This document shows positions 26,425 through 35,069 of a stretch of DNA of 64,000 nucleotides, piece by piece. Each line of letters opens with the position of its first letter. The first letter of the stretch is position 1. The notes beneath the pieces are model-generated. The model made no database searches, had not been told where the DNA came from, and was given only the letters and a program-made list of their open reading frames with translations. Both the position numbers and the translations under genes were made by a program. Source of the DNA: Paraburkholderia fungorum (GTDB lineage Bacteria; Pseudomonadota; Gammaproteobacteria; Burkholderiales; Burkholderiaceae); NCBI RefSeq assembly GCF_003610895.1, contig NZ_MCAS01000069.1:62001-126000 (forward strand). The letters run 5' to 3'.

Positions 26425-27399
26425 ATGAAGAAATTCGGCTCGATGTTGAACGGGGCGCGCCGTGCGCTGACGCTGTCGAAAACCGTGGCCATGGGCGCGA
26501 CGGCCGCTGCTGCTTTCACGCTCAGCCAAGGCGCGTTTGCCGCGGATGCGAAAATCCCGGTGGTGGCAGCGGAAAATTTTTACGGTGACGTCGTGCAGCA
26601 ACTCGGCGGCGACCGCGTCGACGTCACGAGCATCCTGAGCAATCCGGATCAGGACCCGCATCTGTTCGAAGCCAGCCCGAAGACGGCGCGCGCCTTGCAG
26701 CATGCGAGCCTTGTGGTCTACAACGGCGCCGATTACGATCCGTGGATGGCGAAATTGCTGGCCGCTTCGAAGAGCGCGAAGCGCACCACGATCGTCGCCG
26801 CGGATCTGGTCGGCAAGAAAGGCGGCGATAATCCGCATCTCTGGTACGACCCGGCGACCATGCCGAAAGTGGCGCGCGCGGTGAGCGAGGCGCTCGTCGC
26901 GGCTGACCCGGCGCACAAGTCGGCGTACGATGCGAACCTCGCGAAGTTTCTCGATTCGCTGAAACCCATCGACGCCAAGGTCGCCGATCTGCATGGCCGC
27001 TATGCCGGCGTGCCGGTCACGGCGACTGAGCCGGTGTTCGGCTATATGTCGGACGCAATCGGCCTCTCGATGCGCAATTTGCGCTTCCAGTTGGCGACGA
27101 TGAACGACACTGAAGCAAGCGCGGCCGATATCGCCGCGTTCGAACGCGATCTGCGCGAAAAGCGCGTACGCGTTCTGATCTATAACAGCCAGGCAACCGA
27201 GGCCCTGACCAAACGCATGTTGAAGCTCGCGCAGCAATCGAAGGTGCCGACCATGAGCGTCACCGAAACCGAACCGGCCGGCAAGACCTATCAGACGTGG
27301 ATGCTGACGCAGCTTGACGCGCTCTCCACGGCACTGGCCGCGGGCGACGCGAGCGCAGCAAATGCGGCGGCCACCCCGCCCAAAGGAAAAACCCAATGA
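26425..27399 (+). CDS. Zinc/manganese ABC transporter periplasmic binding protein (ZnuA-like)
   Basis: This 324-aa exported cluster-9 metal-binding protein starts at ATG 26425 behind AGGAAACGACA. The signal peptide ends AFAAD at about residue 38. Metal ligands of the family are visible: His in QDPHLFEASP, His in NPHLWYDP, Glu in ATEPVFGYM and the C-terminal TEPAGKTYQTWM region. The histidine-rich loop typical of many ZnuA proteins is absent. Its stop overlaps the ATPase start (ATGA). Zinc is favoured over manganese by the Zur-like box and the His-rich partner, but this is inference. Confidence 0.88.
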   Translation: MKKFGSMLNGARRALTLSKTVAMGATAAAAFTLSQGAFAADAKIPVVAAENFYGDVVQQLGGDRVDVTSILSNPDQDPHLFEASPKTARALQHASLVVYNGADYDPWMAKLLAASKSAKRTTIVAADLVGKKGGDNPHLWYDPATMPKVARAVSEALVAADPAHKSAYDANLAKFLDSLKPIDAKVADLHGRYAGVPVTATEPVFGYMSDAIGLSMRNLRFQLATMNDTEASAADIAAFERDLREKRVRVLIYNSQATEALTKRMLKLAQQSKVPTMSVTETEPAGKTYQTWMLTQLDALSTALAAGDASAANAAATPPKGKTQ

Positions 27400-28355
27400 C
27401 CGAGACTGGCCGCAGCACGCCAGCTAATGCATCAACCAGCGCATCAACCAGCGGACGCAGCACCACGCCCGTGCTCGAACTCGAGCGCGTGACACTCGAA
27501 CTCGGTGGCCGCACGATTCTGCGCGACACCGGCTTCGTCGTGAATCAGGGCGAATTCATTGGCGTGCTCGGGCCGAACGGCGCGGGCAAAACCACGCTGA
27601 TGCGCGCCGTGCTCGGTCTCGTGCCGGCCGCGAGCGGCGCGATCCGCGTGCTGGGACAGCCGGTCGAGCGCGGCAACGCGTCGATCGGTTATATGCCGCA
27701 AACGCGCAGCGCGCTGGCCGGGCGCCGCGTGCGTGGCCGCGATTTCGTCGCGATGGCGGCCGACGGACACCGCTGGGGCCTGCCCCACGCGGACCGTAAA
27801 ACCCGCGCGGACGTCGAGCGGGTGCTCGATCTGGTGGGCGGCCGCCAACTGGCGGAACGGCCGTTATCGGAGCTGTCGGGTGGCGAGCGTCAACGCCTGC
27901 TGCTCGCGCAGTGCCTGCTCGGCAACCCCAAACTGCTGCTACTCGATGAACCGTTGATCAGTCTCGACCCGCATCATCAGAAGAGCGTGGTCGAACTGGT
28001 GCGGCGCGTGCAGCAGGAACTCGGCATCGCTGTGCTGTTTTCGGCGCATGAATTGAATCCGCTTCTGCACGCACTCGATCGCGTGCTGTATCTCGGCAGC
28101 GGCGTCGCCGCGCTCGGCACGGTCGATGAAGTCATTACGCGACCAGTGCTGTCGCGTCTCTACGGCTCGCCGATCGACGTGATGCGCGTGAACGGGCGCA
28201 TCTTCGTGATGTCGGGCGACGTCGAAGTCGAAAAACACGATCACGAGCACGAACACGACGAGAACGGCGGCCATAGCCACTCGCACGGGCATTCTCACGA
28301 TCACGGCCATTCACACCAGCACGACTCACGCGACGGACACACGCACGATGTTTGA
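27396..28355 (+). CDS. znuC: Zinc ABC transporter ATP-binding protein with histidine-rich tail (ZnuC-like)
   Basis: This 319-aa ATPase has Walker A GPNGAGKTTLMRA near residue 62, signature LSGGERQRLLLAQ, Walker B LLLLDEPLISLD and switch His in LFSAHELNP. After the ABC domain the last 45 residues hold 15 histidines in HxH-type runs. That tail is unusual for the ATPase subunit and could buffer or sense zinc on the cytoplasmic side. About 25 Ser/Thr-rich residues precede the domain. It overlaps the upstream gene by 4 bp and the permease by 8 bp, so all three are coupled. Confidence 0.9.
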   Translation: MTETGRSTPANASTSASTSGRSTTPVLELERVTLELGGRTILRDTGFVVNQGEFIGVLGPNGAGKTTLMRAVLGLVPAASGAIRVLGQPVERGNASIGYMPQTRSALAGRRVRGRDFVAMAADGHRWGLPHADRKTRADVERVLDLVGGRQLAERPLSELSGGERQRLLLAQCLLGNPKLLLLDEPLISLDPHHQKSVVELVRRVQQELGIAVLFSAHELNPLLHALDRVLYLGSGVAALGTVDEVITRPVLSRLYGSPIDVMRVNGRIFVMSGDVEVEKHDHEHEHDENGGHSHSHGHSHDHGHSHQHDSRDGHTHDV

Positions 28356-29130
28356 ATACGATTTCATGGTGAACGCGTTCGCGGCGTCGGGGATCGTCGC
28401 GGTGCTGGCAGGCGTGGTGGGCTATTTTCTGGTGATGCGCGGGCAGACCTTTGCTGGCCACGCGCTCTCGCACGTCGGCTTCACGGGTGCGACCGGCGCG
28501 GTGCTGATCGGCATTTCGCCGATCTGGGGAATGATCGGCTTCACGCTTGCCGCGGGTGTCGGCATGGGCGCGCTCGGCGAGCGGCTCGCCGGACGCGATG
28601 TCGCGATCGGGGTGATCCTGTCGCTGTCGCTCGGCTTCGGCTTGCTGTTCCTGCACTTCTTCACCGCGTACGCGACGCAGGTCACCGCGCTGCTGTTCGG
28701 CAACGTGCTGGGCGTGAATGCGTCGACGCTCGGCGTGCTGGCGGGCCTGGGTGTCGTCAGTCTGCTGGCGCTCGCGGCGATCATGCGGCCGTTGCTGTTT
28801 GCTTCGCTGCAACCGGAACTGGCCGAGGCCAAGGGCGTGTCGTTGCGCAAGGTGTCGGTGCTGTTTCTGTCGATTGCCGCGCTGGCGGTGGCGGCGTGCA
28901 CGCAGATTGTCGGCGTGCTGCTGGTGTTCACGCTGATGGTCGGACCGGCTGCCGCGGCGCAGAACATGACGACGCGGCTTTCAACCGGTCTCGTGCTCGC
29001 CGCCGTATTCGCACTGGTGCAAGCGTGGCTGGGTCTGACGCTGGCGTTCTATACCGATTGGCCGACGAGCTTCTGGATCACCGTGCTGTCGGCAGTGGTA
29101 TATGGCGGGAGTTTGTTGAAGCGGCGTTGA
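28348..29130 (+). CDS. znuB: Zinc ABC transporter permease (ZnuB-like)
   Basis: This 260-aa integral membrane protein of the ABC-3 family has seven to eight hydrophobic segments. Family motifs are YFLVMRGQTFAGHALSHVGFTGA near the N-terminus and the conserved loop QPELAEAKGVSLRKVSVLF. It forms the zinc channel energised by the ATPase at 27396-28355. The start lies within the ATPase 3' end. It is the last gene of the operon; a GCTGAGCG tandem repeat array follows about 50 bp downstream, with no clear terminator. Confidence 0.92.
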   Translation: MFEYDFMVNAFAASGIVAVLAGVVGYFLVMRGQTFAGHALSHVGFTGATGAVLIGISPIWGMIGFTLAAGVGMGALGERLAGRDVAIGVILSLSLGFGLLFLHFFTAYATQVTALLFGNVLGVNASTLGVLAGLGVVSLLALAAIMRPLLFASLQPELAEAKGVSLRKVSVLFLSIAALAVAACTQIVGVLLVFTLMVGPAAAAQNMTTRLSTGLVLAAVFALVQAWLGLTLAFYTDWPTSFWITVLSAVVYGGSLLKRR

Positions 29131-29181
29131 GGCGGTTGGTGCGTTGAGCGGCGGTTTGCTGTTTCGCCGAGTCGCCAGATA

Positions 29182-29240
29182 GCTGAGCGGCTGAGCGGCT
29201 GAGCGGCTGAGCGGCTGAGCGGCTGAGCGGCTGAGCGGCT
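29182..29240. repeat. Tandem 8-bp repeat, seven copies
   Basis: GCTGAGCG is repeated seven times without error (29182-29237), followed by GCT. It lies between the convergent zinc operon and the formaldehyde genes. Such arrays change length by slippage; no function is apparent. Confidence 0.97.
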
Positions 29241-29346
29241 AACCGAGCGTATCGGCTGGATAGTCACCTTGCAGCATTCGCCGTTGGCAACAACGCAGCA
29301 ATGGCGGCGACACATCCACATACCGCCGCCATCGCCCCGAGGAATG

Positions 29347-30204
29347 TCAACCCAGCAGCACCTTCGCGTGATGCGCGATGTGATCTTCGATGAACGTCGA
29401 GATGAAGTAGTAGCCGTGGTCGTAGCCCGTATGACGGCGCAGGGTCAGCGGCTGTCCCGCGGCCTTGCAGGCCGCTTCGAACACATCCGGATTCAACTGC
29501 TCGGCGAGGAACTGGTCCGCCAGTCCCTGATCGACCAGGATCCCTTCCTTGAACTTGCGCGCTGCACGCGCGACCAGTTCACTCGCGTCATACCTGCGCC
29601 ACGTTTCACGGTCCTCACCCAGATACCCGCTAAACGCTTTCACGCCCCACGGGCACTGTGAGGGCGCGGCGATCGGCGCGAACGCCGACACCGACCGGTA
29701 GATCTCCGGGTTGCGCAGCGCCAGCATCAGCGCGCCGTGCCCGCCCATCGAATGCCCGAAGATGCCCAGACGCGCCCCGTCCAACGGCAGATTCGCGAGC
29801 ACCGTTTCGCGCAGTTCGTCGCGCACGTACGAGTACATCCGGTAATGCTGCGCCCACGGCTGCTGGGTCGCGTCGACGTAGAAGCCCGCACCCACGCCAA
29901 AGTCCCACGCCGCGCTTTCGCCCGGCACACCCGCACCGCGCGGACTGGTGTCCGGCGCGATCAGCGCAATGCCATGCTGCGCCGCGAAGCGCTGCGCGCC
30001 CGCCTTGACCGGAAAGGTTTCTTCCGTGCAGGTCAGGCCCGCGAGATAGAACAATGCGGGCACGTTCGCATTGGCCTGCAGGGCCTGCGGCGGCAGATAG
30101 ACCGAGAAGCGCATCGGCAGACCGACCGTCTGCGAGTCGTGACGGTAGATGCGCTGCTCGCCACCATGGCAGGCATGCGACGACAGGAGTTCAAGCATCG
30201 ACAT
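29347..30204 (-). CDS. fghA: S-formylglutathione hydrolase
   Basis: This 285-aa cytoplasmic esterase hydrolyses S-formylglutathione to formate and glutathione, the second step of formaldehyde detoxification. The alpha/beta-hydrolase nucleophile motif is GHSMGGHGAL (Ser about 148), with YLAGLTCTEETF and the oxyanion region typical of esterase D. Catalytic Asp and His are expected in LVDQGLADQF and the YDHGYYFI segment. It follows the class III alcohol dehydrogenase on the same strand with a 9-bp gap, so the two form an operon. Length is as expected. Confidence 0.95.
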   Translation of the reverse strand: MSMLELLSSHACHGGEQRIYRHDSQTVGLPMRFSVYLPPQALQANANVPALFYLAGLTCTEETFPVKAGAQRFAAQHGIALIAPDTSPRGAGVPGESAAWDFGVGAGFYVDATQQPWAQHYRMYSYVRDELRETVLANLPLDGARLGIFGHSMGGHGALMLALRNPEIYRSVSAFAPIAAPSQCPWGVKAFSGYLGEDRETWRRYDASELVARAARKFKEGILVDQGLADQFLAEQLNPDVFEAACKAAGQPLTLRRHTGYDHGYYFISTFIEDHIAHHAKVLLG

Positions 30205-30213
30205 GCTCCCGCG

Positions 30214-31320
30214 TTAGTACAGCACGACCGAGCGGATCGACTCGCCCTTCTTCATCAGGTCGAAGCCTTCGTTGATGCGTTCGAGCGGCAGACGGTGTGT
30301 GATCAGGTCGTCGATATTGATCTTGCCTTCCATGTACCAGTCGACGATCTTCGGCACGTCGGTGCGCCCACGCGCGCCGCCGAACGCCGAGCCCTTCCAC
30401 TCGCGGCCCGTCACCAGCTGGAACGGCCGCGTGCTGATCTCTTCGCCCGCTGCCGCCACGCCGATGATGAACGACTGCCCCCAGCCCTTGTGCGTGCACT
30501 CCAGCGCCTGACGCATCACCTTCGTGTTGCCGATGCATTCGAACGAATAGTCCGCGCCGCCATCGGTCAGTTGCACGATGTGATCGACCACGTTCTCGAC
30601 TTCGTTCGGGTTGATGAAGTGCGTCATGCCGAACTTCTTCGCCAGTTCAATACGGCCCGGATTGATATCGACGCCGATAATCTTGTCCGCCCCAACCATC
30701 TTCGCGCCCTGGATCACATTCAGCCCGATGCCGCCGAGACCGAACACCACCACATTCGCGCCCGCTTCGACCTTCGCCGAATACACGACCGCGCCCACGC
30801 CCGTTGTCACACCGCAGCCGATGTAGCAGATCTTGTCGAACGGCGCATCTTCGCGCACCTTCGCCACCGCGATTTCCGGCACGACGATGTAGTTCGAGAA
30901 CGTGGACGTGCCCATGTAGTGAAACAGCGGCTTGCCGTCGAGCGAGAAGCGCGATGTGGCGTCGGGCATCAGGCCCTTGCCTTGCGTCGAGCGGATGGCC
31001 TGGCAAAGATTGGTCTTGCGCGACAGGCAGAATTTGCACTGGCGGCATTCCGGCGTGTAGAGCGGAATCACGTGGTCGCCCTTCTTCAGGGTGCCGACGC
31101 CCGGACCCACGTCGACGATCACGCCCGCGCCTTCATGGCCGAGAATCGCCGGGAAGATGCCTTCCGGATCGGCGCCCGAGAGCGTGTAGTAATCGGTGTG
31201 GCAGATTCCGGTGGCCTTCACTTCGATCAGGACTTCGCCGGCGCGCGGGCCTTCCAGATCCACTTCCTCGATCGTCAACGGGGCGCCGGCTTTCCATGCG
31301 ATTGCTGCTTTGGTCTTCAT
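30214..31320 (-). CDS. frmA: S-(hydroxymethyl)glutathione dehydrogenase / class III alcohol dehydrogenase
   Basis: This 368-aa zinc enzyme oxidises S-hydroxymethylglutathione to S-formylglutathione with NAD; the family also reduces S-nitrosoglutathione. The catalytic-zinc motif is GICHTDYYTLSG and GHEGAGVIVDVG, the structural zinc CRQCKFCLSRKTNLC, the nucleotide fold FGLGGIGLNVIQGA and the class III run GCGVTTGVGAV. It is upstream of fghA in a two-gene operon. No FrmR-type repressor is encoded nearby. The upstream DNA contains four 15-bp tandem repeats. Confidence 0.96.
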   Translation of the reverse strand: MKTKAAIAWKAGAPLTIEEVDLEGPRAGEVLIEVKATGICHTDYYTLSGADPEGIFPAILGHEGAGVIVDVGPGVGTLKKGDHVIPLYTPECRQCKFCLSRKTNLCQAIRSTQGKGLMPDATSRFSLDGKPLFHYMGTSTFSNYIVVPEIAVAKVREDAPFDKICYIGCGVTTGVGAVVYSAKVEAGANVVVFGLGGIGLNVIQGAKMVGADKIIGVDINPGRIELAKKFGMTHFINPNEVENVVDHIVQLTDGGADYSFECIGNTKVMRQALECTHKGWGQSFIIGVAAAGEEISTRPFQLVTGREWKGSAFGGARGRTDVPKIVDWYMEGKINIDDLITHRLPLERINEGFDLMKKGESIRSVVLY

Positions 31321-31591
31321 CGTGAATGCTCCTGTGAGTCTGTGAATGCGTGGCGCGTCGCGGTGGGATATCGCGCGGCGTGCCGGAGTCGCGGTTCGCC
31401 TGCCGCAGGTTCGCCTGCCGCAGGTTCGCCTGCCGCAGGTTCGCCTGCCGCAGTTAATTCATGTGCCGGCCTGCGGACGGACCATGCTGCTCCCGTCCGG
31501 CATCATGGGCCAGCCTATACCTTAGCGCGAGAAAGCCGTAATGGTATTGCAAAGTACGTCGCGGCATTGTCTGTAGCTGACATCGTGCCGT
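31321..31591. other. Intergenic region upstream of frmA, containing tandem repeats
   Basis: This stretch lies between frmA and the end of the leftward xylulokinase gene. It must contain the frmA promoter. Apart from the 15-bp tandem repeats at 31393-31452, I saw no gene or regulatory palindrome. Confidence 0.5.
31393..31452. repeat. Tandem 15-bp repeat, four perfect copies
   Basis: GGTTCGCCTGCCGCA occurs four times in direct succession without mismatch. It sits about 75-130 bp upstream of the frmA start, in or near its promoter region. The unit length is not that of a CRISPR repeat and there are no spacers. Confidence 0.97.
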
Positions 31592-33043
31592 TTAGCGAAG
31601 CGACGGCCCGTCGAACCATGATTCGACGCGGCCATACAGATCGAGAAAACGTGCGTAGCGTTCGGCGAGCGCCGCATCGCCTTGCGGCACGGCAACCCGC
31701 GTCGCGCCCGGGGCCAACGCGGCGAGATCGCTCGCGTGCCAATGCCCGCTCGCGAGGCCGCCGAGAATCGCCGCGCCGCGCGGCGCCGCATTGGGGCAAT
31801 CCACGGCATCGAGTTCGACGTCCAGCGCGTCGGCAAGCAACTGCCGCCAACGTGCATCGACGGAACCGCCGCCCGCGAGCTTCAGCGCCGTCACCGTCGC
31901 CCCGCTCGCGCGGATCGCGTCGAGCCCCGCGCGCAACGAGAACGCAACGCCTTCGAACGCCGCGCGCATCATCGCGCCGCGCGTGTGATCGAGCGCGAGG
32001 CCGAGCCAGCCGCCACGCGCCGCGGGGTTGAGCCAAGGGGTGCGCTCGCCGGTGAGGTACGGCAGGAAGGTAAGGCCGGCAGCCGTTGCGGCGCTCACAG
32101 TCGCGCCGGACGCATCGCCGAACGCGTCTCGATAGGCATCGGCCCATTCATACGACAGCCAGCCCCGCACGCGTTCGAGTGCGACCCCGACGTTTTGCAT
32201 CGCCGCCATCCGGTACCAGTGATCGCTCGCGGCCCGATAGCGATGCAAGCCCCTCACGGCCTGCGGTGCGTGCTCGGCGAGCACGACGATTTGTCCGCCG
32301 GTGCCGGTGGTCAGCAACGCATCGCCGTCGTTCGCGAGACCGCTGCCGAGCGCGGCGCACGGTGTATCGGCCGCGCCGATCGCGAGCACGATGCCGGCGC
32401 GCAGGCCCAGTTCCTGCGCGGCCTCTCGCGACAGAACGCCACCCGCCGCATAGGAGGGCGCAAGCGGCGCAAACCATTCATGCGGCAACGCGAGCCGCTC
32501 GAGCAGCGCCAGATCCCACACACCCGCAGGATCGGCAAGCGCGGTCGCGCAGGCGTCCGATGGATCGGTTGCGACCACGCCGCCCAGCGCGACGCGCAGC
32601 CAGTCTTTCGGTTGCAGCGCCCAGCGCGTCTTGCGCGCGGTTTGCGGTTCGTTCTGCACGATCCAGCGCAGCAAAGGACCGGCCATGCCGGGCGCAACCG
32701 GATTCGGCTGTGGCTCGGGCCACTGCTCGAGCAAACTCAACGCGCGTGTGTCGGGCCAGAGCATCGCGGGGCGCACGGCCGCGCCATCGGCGTCGATCAG
32801 AACGACCCCATGCATTTGCCCGGAAAAGCCAATTGCCTGCACCTCACGGCGCAAATCCGCAGGCAAGCGCGCCGCCGCTTCGCAAAGCGCGCGCCACCAG
32901 GTTTGTACCGAGATTTCAGCCCATCCGGGATGCGGCGTTTCGAGCGCATACGCGACACTTGCCGCGGCCAGCTCGCGGCCGCTTACGTCGACGATTGCTA
33001 CTTTGAGCGAGCCGGTGCCGAGGTCAATGCCAAGAAAACTCAT
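31592..33043 (-). CDS. Xylulokinase (second copy)
   Basis: This 483-aa FGGY kinase has MSFLGIDLGTGSLKVAIVD at the N-terminus, the xylulokinase GFSGQMHGVVLID motif, RPAMLWPDTRAL, a central IGAADTPCAALGSG and the C-terminal LAGGGSVDARWRQLLADALD. It differs substantially from the xylulokinase at 17218-18699, so it is not a recent duplicate. It stands alone: no pentose or polyol gene is next to it, with frmA on one side and a purine permease on the other. D-xylulose is the likely substrate, but another ketose is possible. Confidence 0.87.
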   Translation of the reverse strand: MSFLGIDLGTGSLKVAIVDVSGRELAAASVAYALETPHPGWAEISVQTWWRALCEAAARLPADLRREVQAIGFSGQMHGVVLIDADGAAVRPAMLWPDTRALSLLEQWPEPQPNPVAPGMAGPLLRWIVQNEPQTARKTRWALQPKDWLRVALGGVVATDPSDACATALADPAGVWDLALLERLALPHEWFAPLAPSYAAGGVLSREAAQELGLRAGIVLAIGAADTPCAALGSGLANDGDALLTTGTGGQIVVLAEHAPQAVRGLHRYRAASDHWYRMAAMQNVGVALERVRGWLSYEWADAYRDAFGDASGATVSAATAAGLTFLPYLTGERTPWLNPAARGGWLGLALDHTRGAMMRAAFEGVAFSLRAGLDAIRASGATVTALKLAGGGSVDARWRQLLADALDVELDAVDCPNAAPRGAAILGGLASGHWHASDLAALAPGATRVAVPQGDAALAERYARFLDLYGRVESWFDGPSLR

Positions 33044-33469
33044 GGGCGATAGAACGTCAATTTGAGCGTGGAGATCAGCACACGAGAGGTGCCTGGAGCG
33101 GGGTATTTTCCGTCACCGCAGCGCGGCTTCGGAAGCGTGCCCGAACACATAGTGAAAACCCGTAAATCGCGGGTTAACCCCGTCACGCCGCGCGCTGCGC
33201 CAAAACAGCACTATGCGTCGAGCGAGATACACCTCATTGATTCTCACACATATCACGTTGAGGCGGGCGCGCGCGGCGCTTGAGCGCCCATCGCCACTGC
33301 AGGGGGCTGACGGCCGATTTGTGCGGTGCGGGTATTTCTTTTGGCTTACAAACGAGTCTCATGCATATCGTCACCGGGAATGCCGGAATAGGCCCCAGTG
33401 GTCTTGTTGCACTTTTTCGTTCCGCATACCTTGGAGCCATCCCAAAACGAGATGGTGGAGAGAGACAAA
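33044..33469. other. Divergent intergenic region before the purine permease
   Basis: This 426-bp region holds the promoters of the leftward xylulokinase and the rightward permease. I looked for a purine-sensing riboswitch because of the permease and could not identify one with confidence. No open frame is convincing; the frame entering the permease from 33398 is upstream extension. Confidence 0.5.
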
Positions 33470-34882
33470 ATGCAATCGAACACGGTTCACCCGTGCGACG
33501 AGCGACTGCCCGCGGGCCAGTTGCTGACGCTCGGCATTCAGCACGTTTTGGTGATGTACGCAGGCGCAGTTGCGGTGCCGCTCATCATTGGCGCCGCGTT
33601 GAAATTGCCGAAAGACCAGATCGCGTTCCTGATCAGCGCCGATCTGTTTTCCTGTGGCATCGCTACGCTGATTCAGACGCTCGGTCTGTGGATCTTCGGC
33701 ATTCGTCTGCCGGTCATCATGGGTTGCACTTTCGCAGCTGTCGGTCCGATGGTCGCGATCGGCACGAATCCATCGCTTGGTATCCTCGACATCTTCGGCT
33801 CGACGATCGCGGCCGGCGTCATCGGCATCCTTCTCGCGCCGATGGTCGGCAAGCTGCTGCGCTTCTTCCCACCGGTGGTGATCGGCGTGGTGATCTCGGT
33901 GATCGGCCTCTCGCTGATGGAAGTGGGCATCAACTGGGCGGCCGGCGGCGTAGGCAATCCTGATTACGGCAACCCGGTCTACCTCGGCCTGTCGCTGCTC
34001 GTACTGATGCTGATTCTGCTGATCAACAAGTTCGCCAAGGGCTTCATGGCGAATATCTCGGTGCTGCTCGGCATCATCGCGGGCTTCGTGATCGCGCTGG
34101 CGCTCGGCCGCGTCAACATGGACGGCGTCACGCACGCTCCGTGGGTCGGTTTCGTCATGCCGTTCCACTTCGGCCTGCCGCATTTCGATCCGCTCGCAAT
34201 CGCGACGATGGTCACCGTGATGTTCGTCACCTTCATCGAATCGACCGGCATGTTCCTCGCGGTCGGCGACATGGTGGATCGTCCGGTGGATCAGAAGACG
34301 CTGGTGCGCGGTCTGCGTGTCGACGGTCTGGGCACGCTGATCGGCGGCATCTTCAATTCGTTTCCGCATACCTCGTTCTCGCAGAACGTCGGCCTGATCG
34401 GCGTGACTGGCGTGAAGAGCCGCTTCGTCTGCGCGATGGGCGGCGTGATCCTGGTGCTGCTGGGTCTGTTCCCGAAGATGGCACAAGTGGTGGCTTCAGT
34501 GCCGGCCTTCGTGCTGGGCGGCGCGGGCATCGTGATGTTCGGCATGGTGGCGGCAAACGGCATCAAGGTGCTGGCCAAGGTCGACTTCGTGAAGAACCAT
34601 CACAACCTGTTCATCGTCGCGGTCAGTATCGGCATGGGTCTGGTGCCGGTGGTGTCGCCGCAATTCTTCTCGAAGCTGCCGCCGGCGCTCTCGCCGCTGC
34701 TGCATAGCGGGATCTTGCTGGCATCGGTATCGGCGGTGGTGCTGAACCTGATCTTCAACGGTGTGAAGAGCGAGAAGAAGGCACAGTGCGAAATTCGCCG
34801 GGCCGGCCATGATTTCGACGGACGCGGTGGTAATGAGCCGCCGGCAGGCGACGAGCTGTTGCGTGCTGCGGATGCGCACTAA
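33470..34882 (+). CDS. Xanthine/uracil permease (nucleobase:cation symporter-2 family)
   Basis: This 470-aa inner-membrane transporter has about 14 hydrophobic segments. The start is ATG 33470 behind GGAGAGAGACAAA; an upstream in-frame ATG is less likely. NCS2 hallmarks are LTLGIQHVLVMYAGAVAVPLIIG, the motif VMGCTFAAVGPM, the Glu-containing VTFIESTGMFLAVGD and the NSFPHTSFSQNVGLI signature with its QN pair. These fit xanthine or uric acid permeases (XanP/UacT/PbuX) better than UraA, but substrate cannot be fixed. It is monocistronic, ending before a strong bidirectional terminator. Confidence 0.93.
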   Translation: MQSNTVHPCDERLPAGQLLTLGIQHVLVMYAGAVAVPLIIGAALKLPKDQIAFLISADLFSCGIATLIQTLGLWIFGIRLPVIMGCTFAAVGPMVAIGTNPSLGILDIFGSTIAAGVIGILLAPMVGKLLRFFPPVVIGVVISVIGLSLMEVGINWAAGGVGNPDYGNPVYLGLSLLVLMLILLINKFAKGFMANISVLLGIIAGFVIALALGRVNMDGVTHAPWVGFVMPFHFGLPHFDPLAIATMVTVMFVTFIESTGMFLAVGDMVDRPVDQKTLVRGLRVDGLGTLIGGIFNSFPHTSFSQNVGLIGVTGVKSRFVCAMGGVILVLLGLFPKMAQVVASVPAFVLGGAGIVMFGMVAANGIKVLAKVDFVKNHHNLFIVAVSIGMGLVPVVSPQFFSKLPPALSPLLHSGILLASVSAVVLNLIFNGVKSEKKAQCEIRRAGHDFDGRGGNEPPAGDELLRAADAH

Positions 34883-34958
34883 GCATCTGACTGGAACCGG
34901 CGCCGCGCGGCAAAGATCGCGCTAAGCGCCGGGTCGAATTCGATTCGAACCAGGCATC

Positions 34959-34994
34959 AATAAAAAAGCCACGGCATGCCGTGGCTTTTTTATT
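34959..34994. terminator. Bidirectional Rho-independent terminator (36-bp perfect palindrome)
   Basis: AATAAAAAAGCCACGGCA and its exact reverse complement TGCCGTGGCTTTTTTATT abut each other. On either strand this gives a GC stem followed by a T-run, so it can stop both the rightward permease transcript and the leftward efflux operon. It lies between their convergent stop codons. Confidence 0.96.
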
Positions 34995-35069
34995 GCCGGC
35001 TGCGCAAGACGGCTTTCCCGATACAACCGAAAACCGCCCAGCGCACCCGCTACTGCAAAACGATAGACC

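Noticed and set aside
29182..31452. CRISPR-like arrays
   Set aside because: The repeats are 8-bp and 15-bp direct tandem units without spacers, and no cas genes are present.
33044..33469. Possible purine- or xanthine-sensing riboswitch before the permease
   Set aside because: The context invites one, but I could not identify a conserved core or convincing fold by eye. A covariance-model scan would decide.
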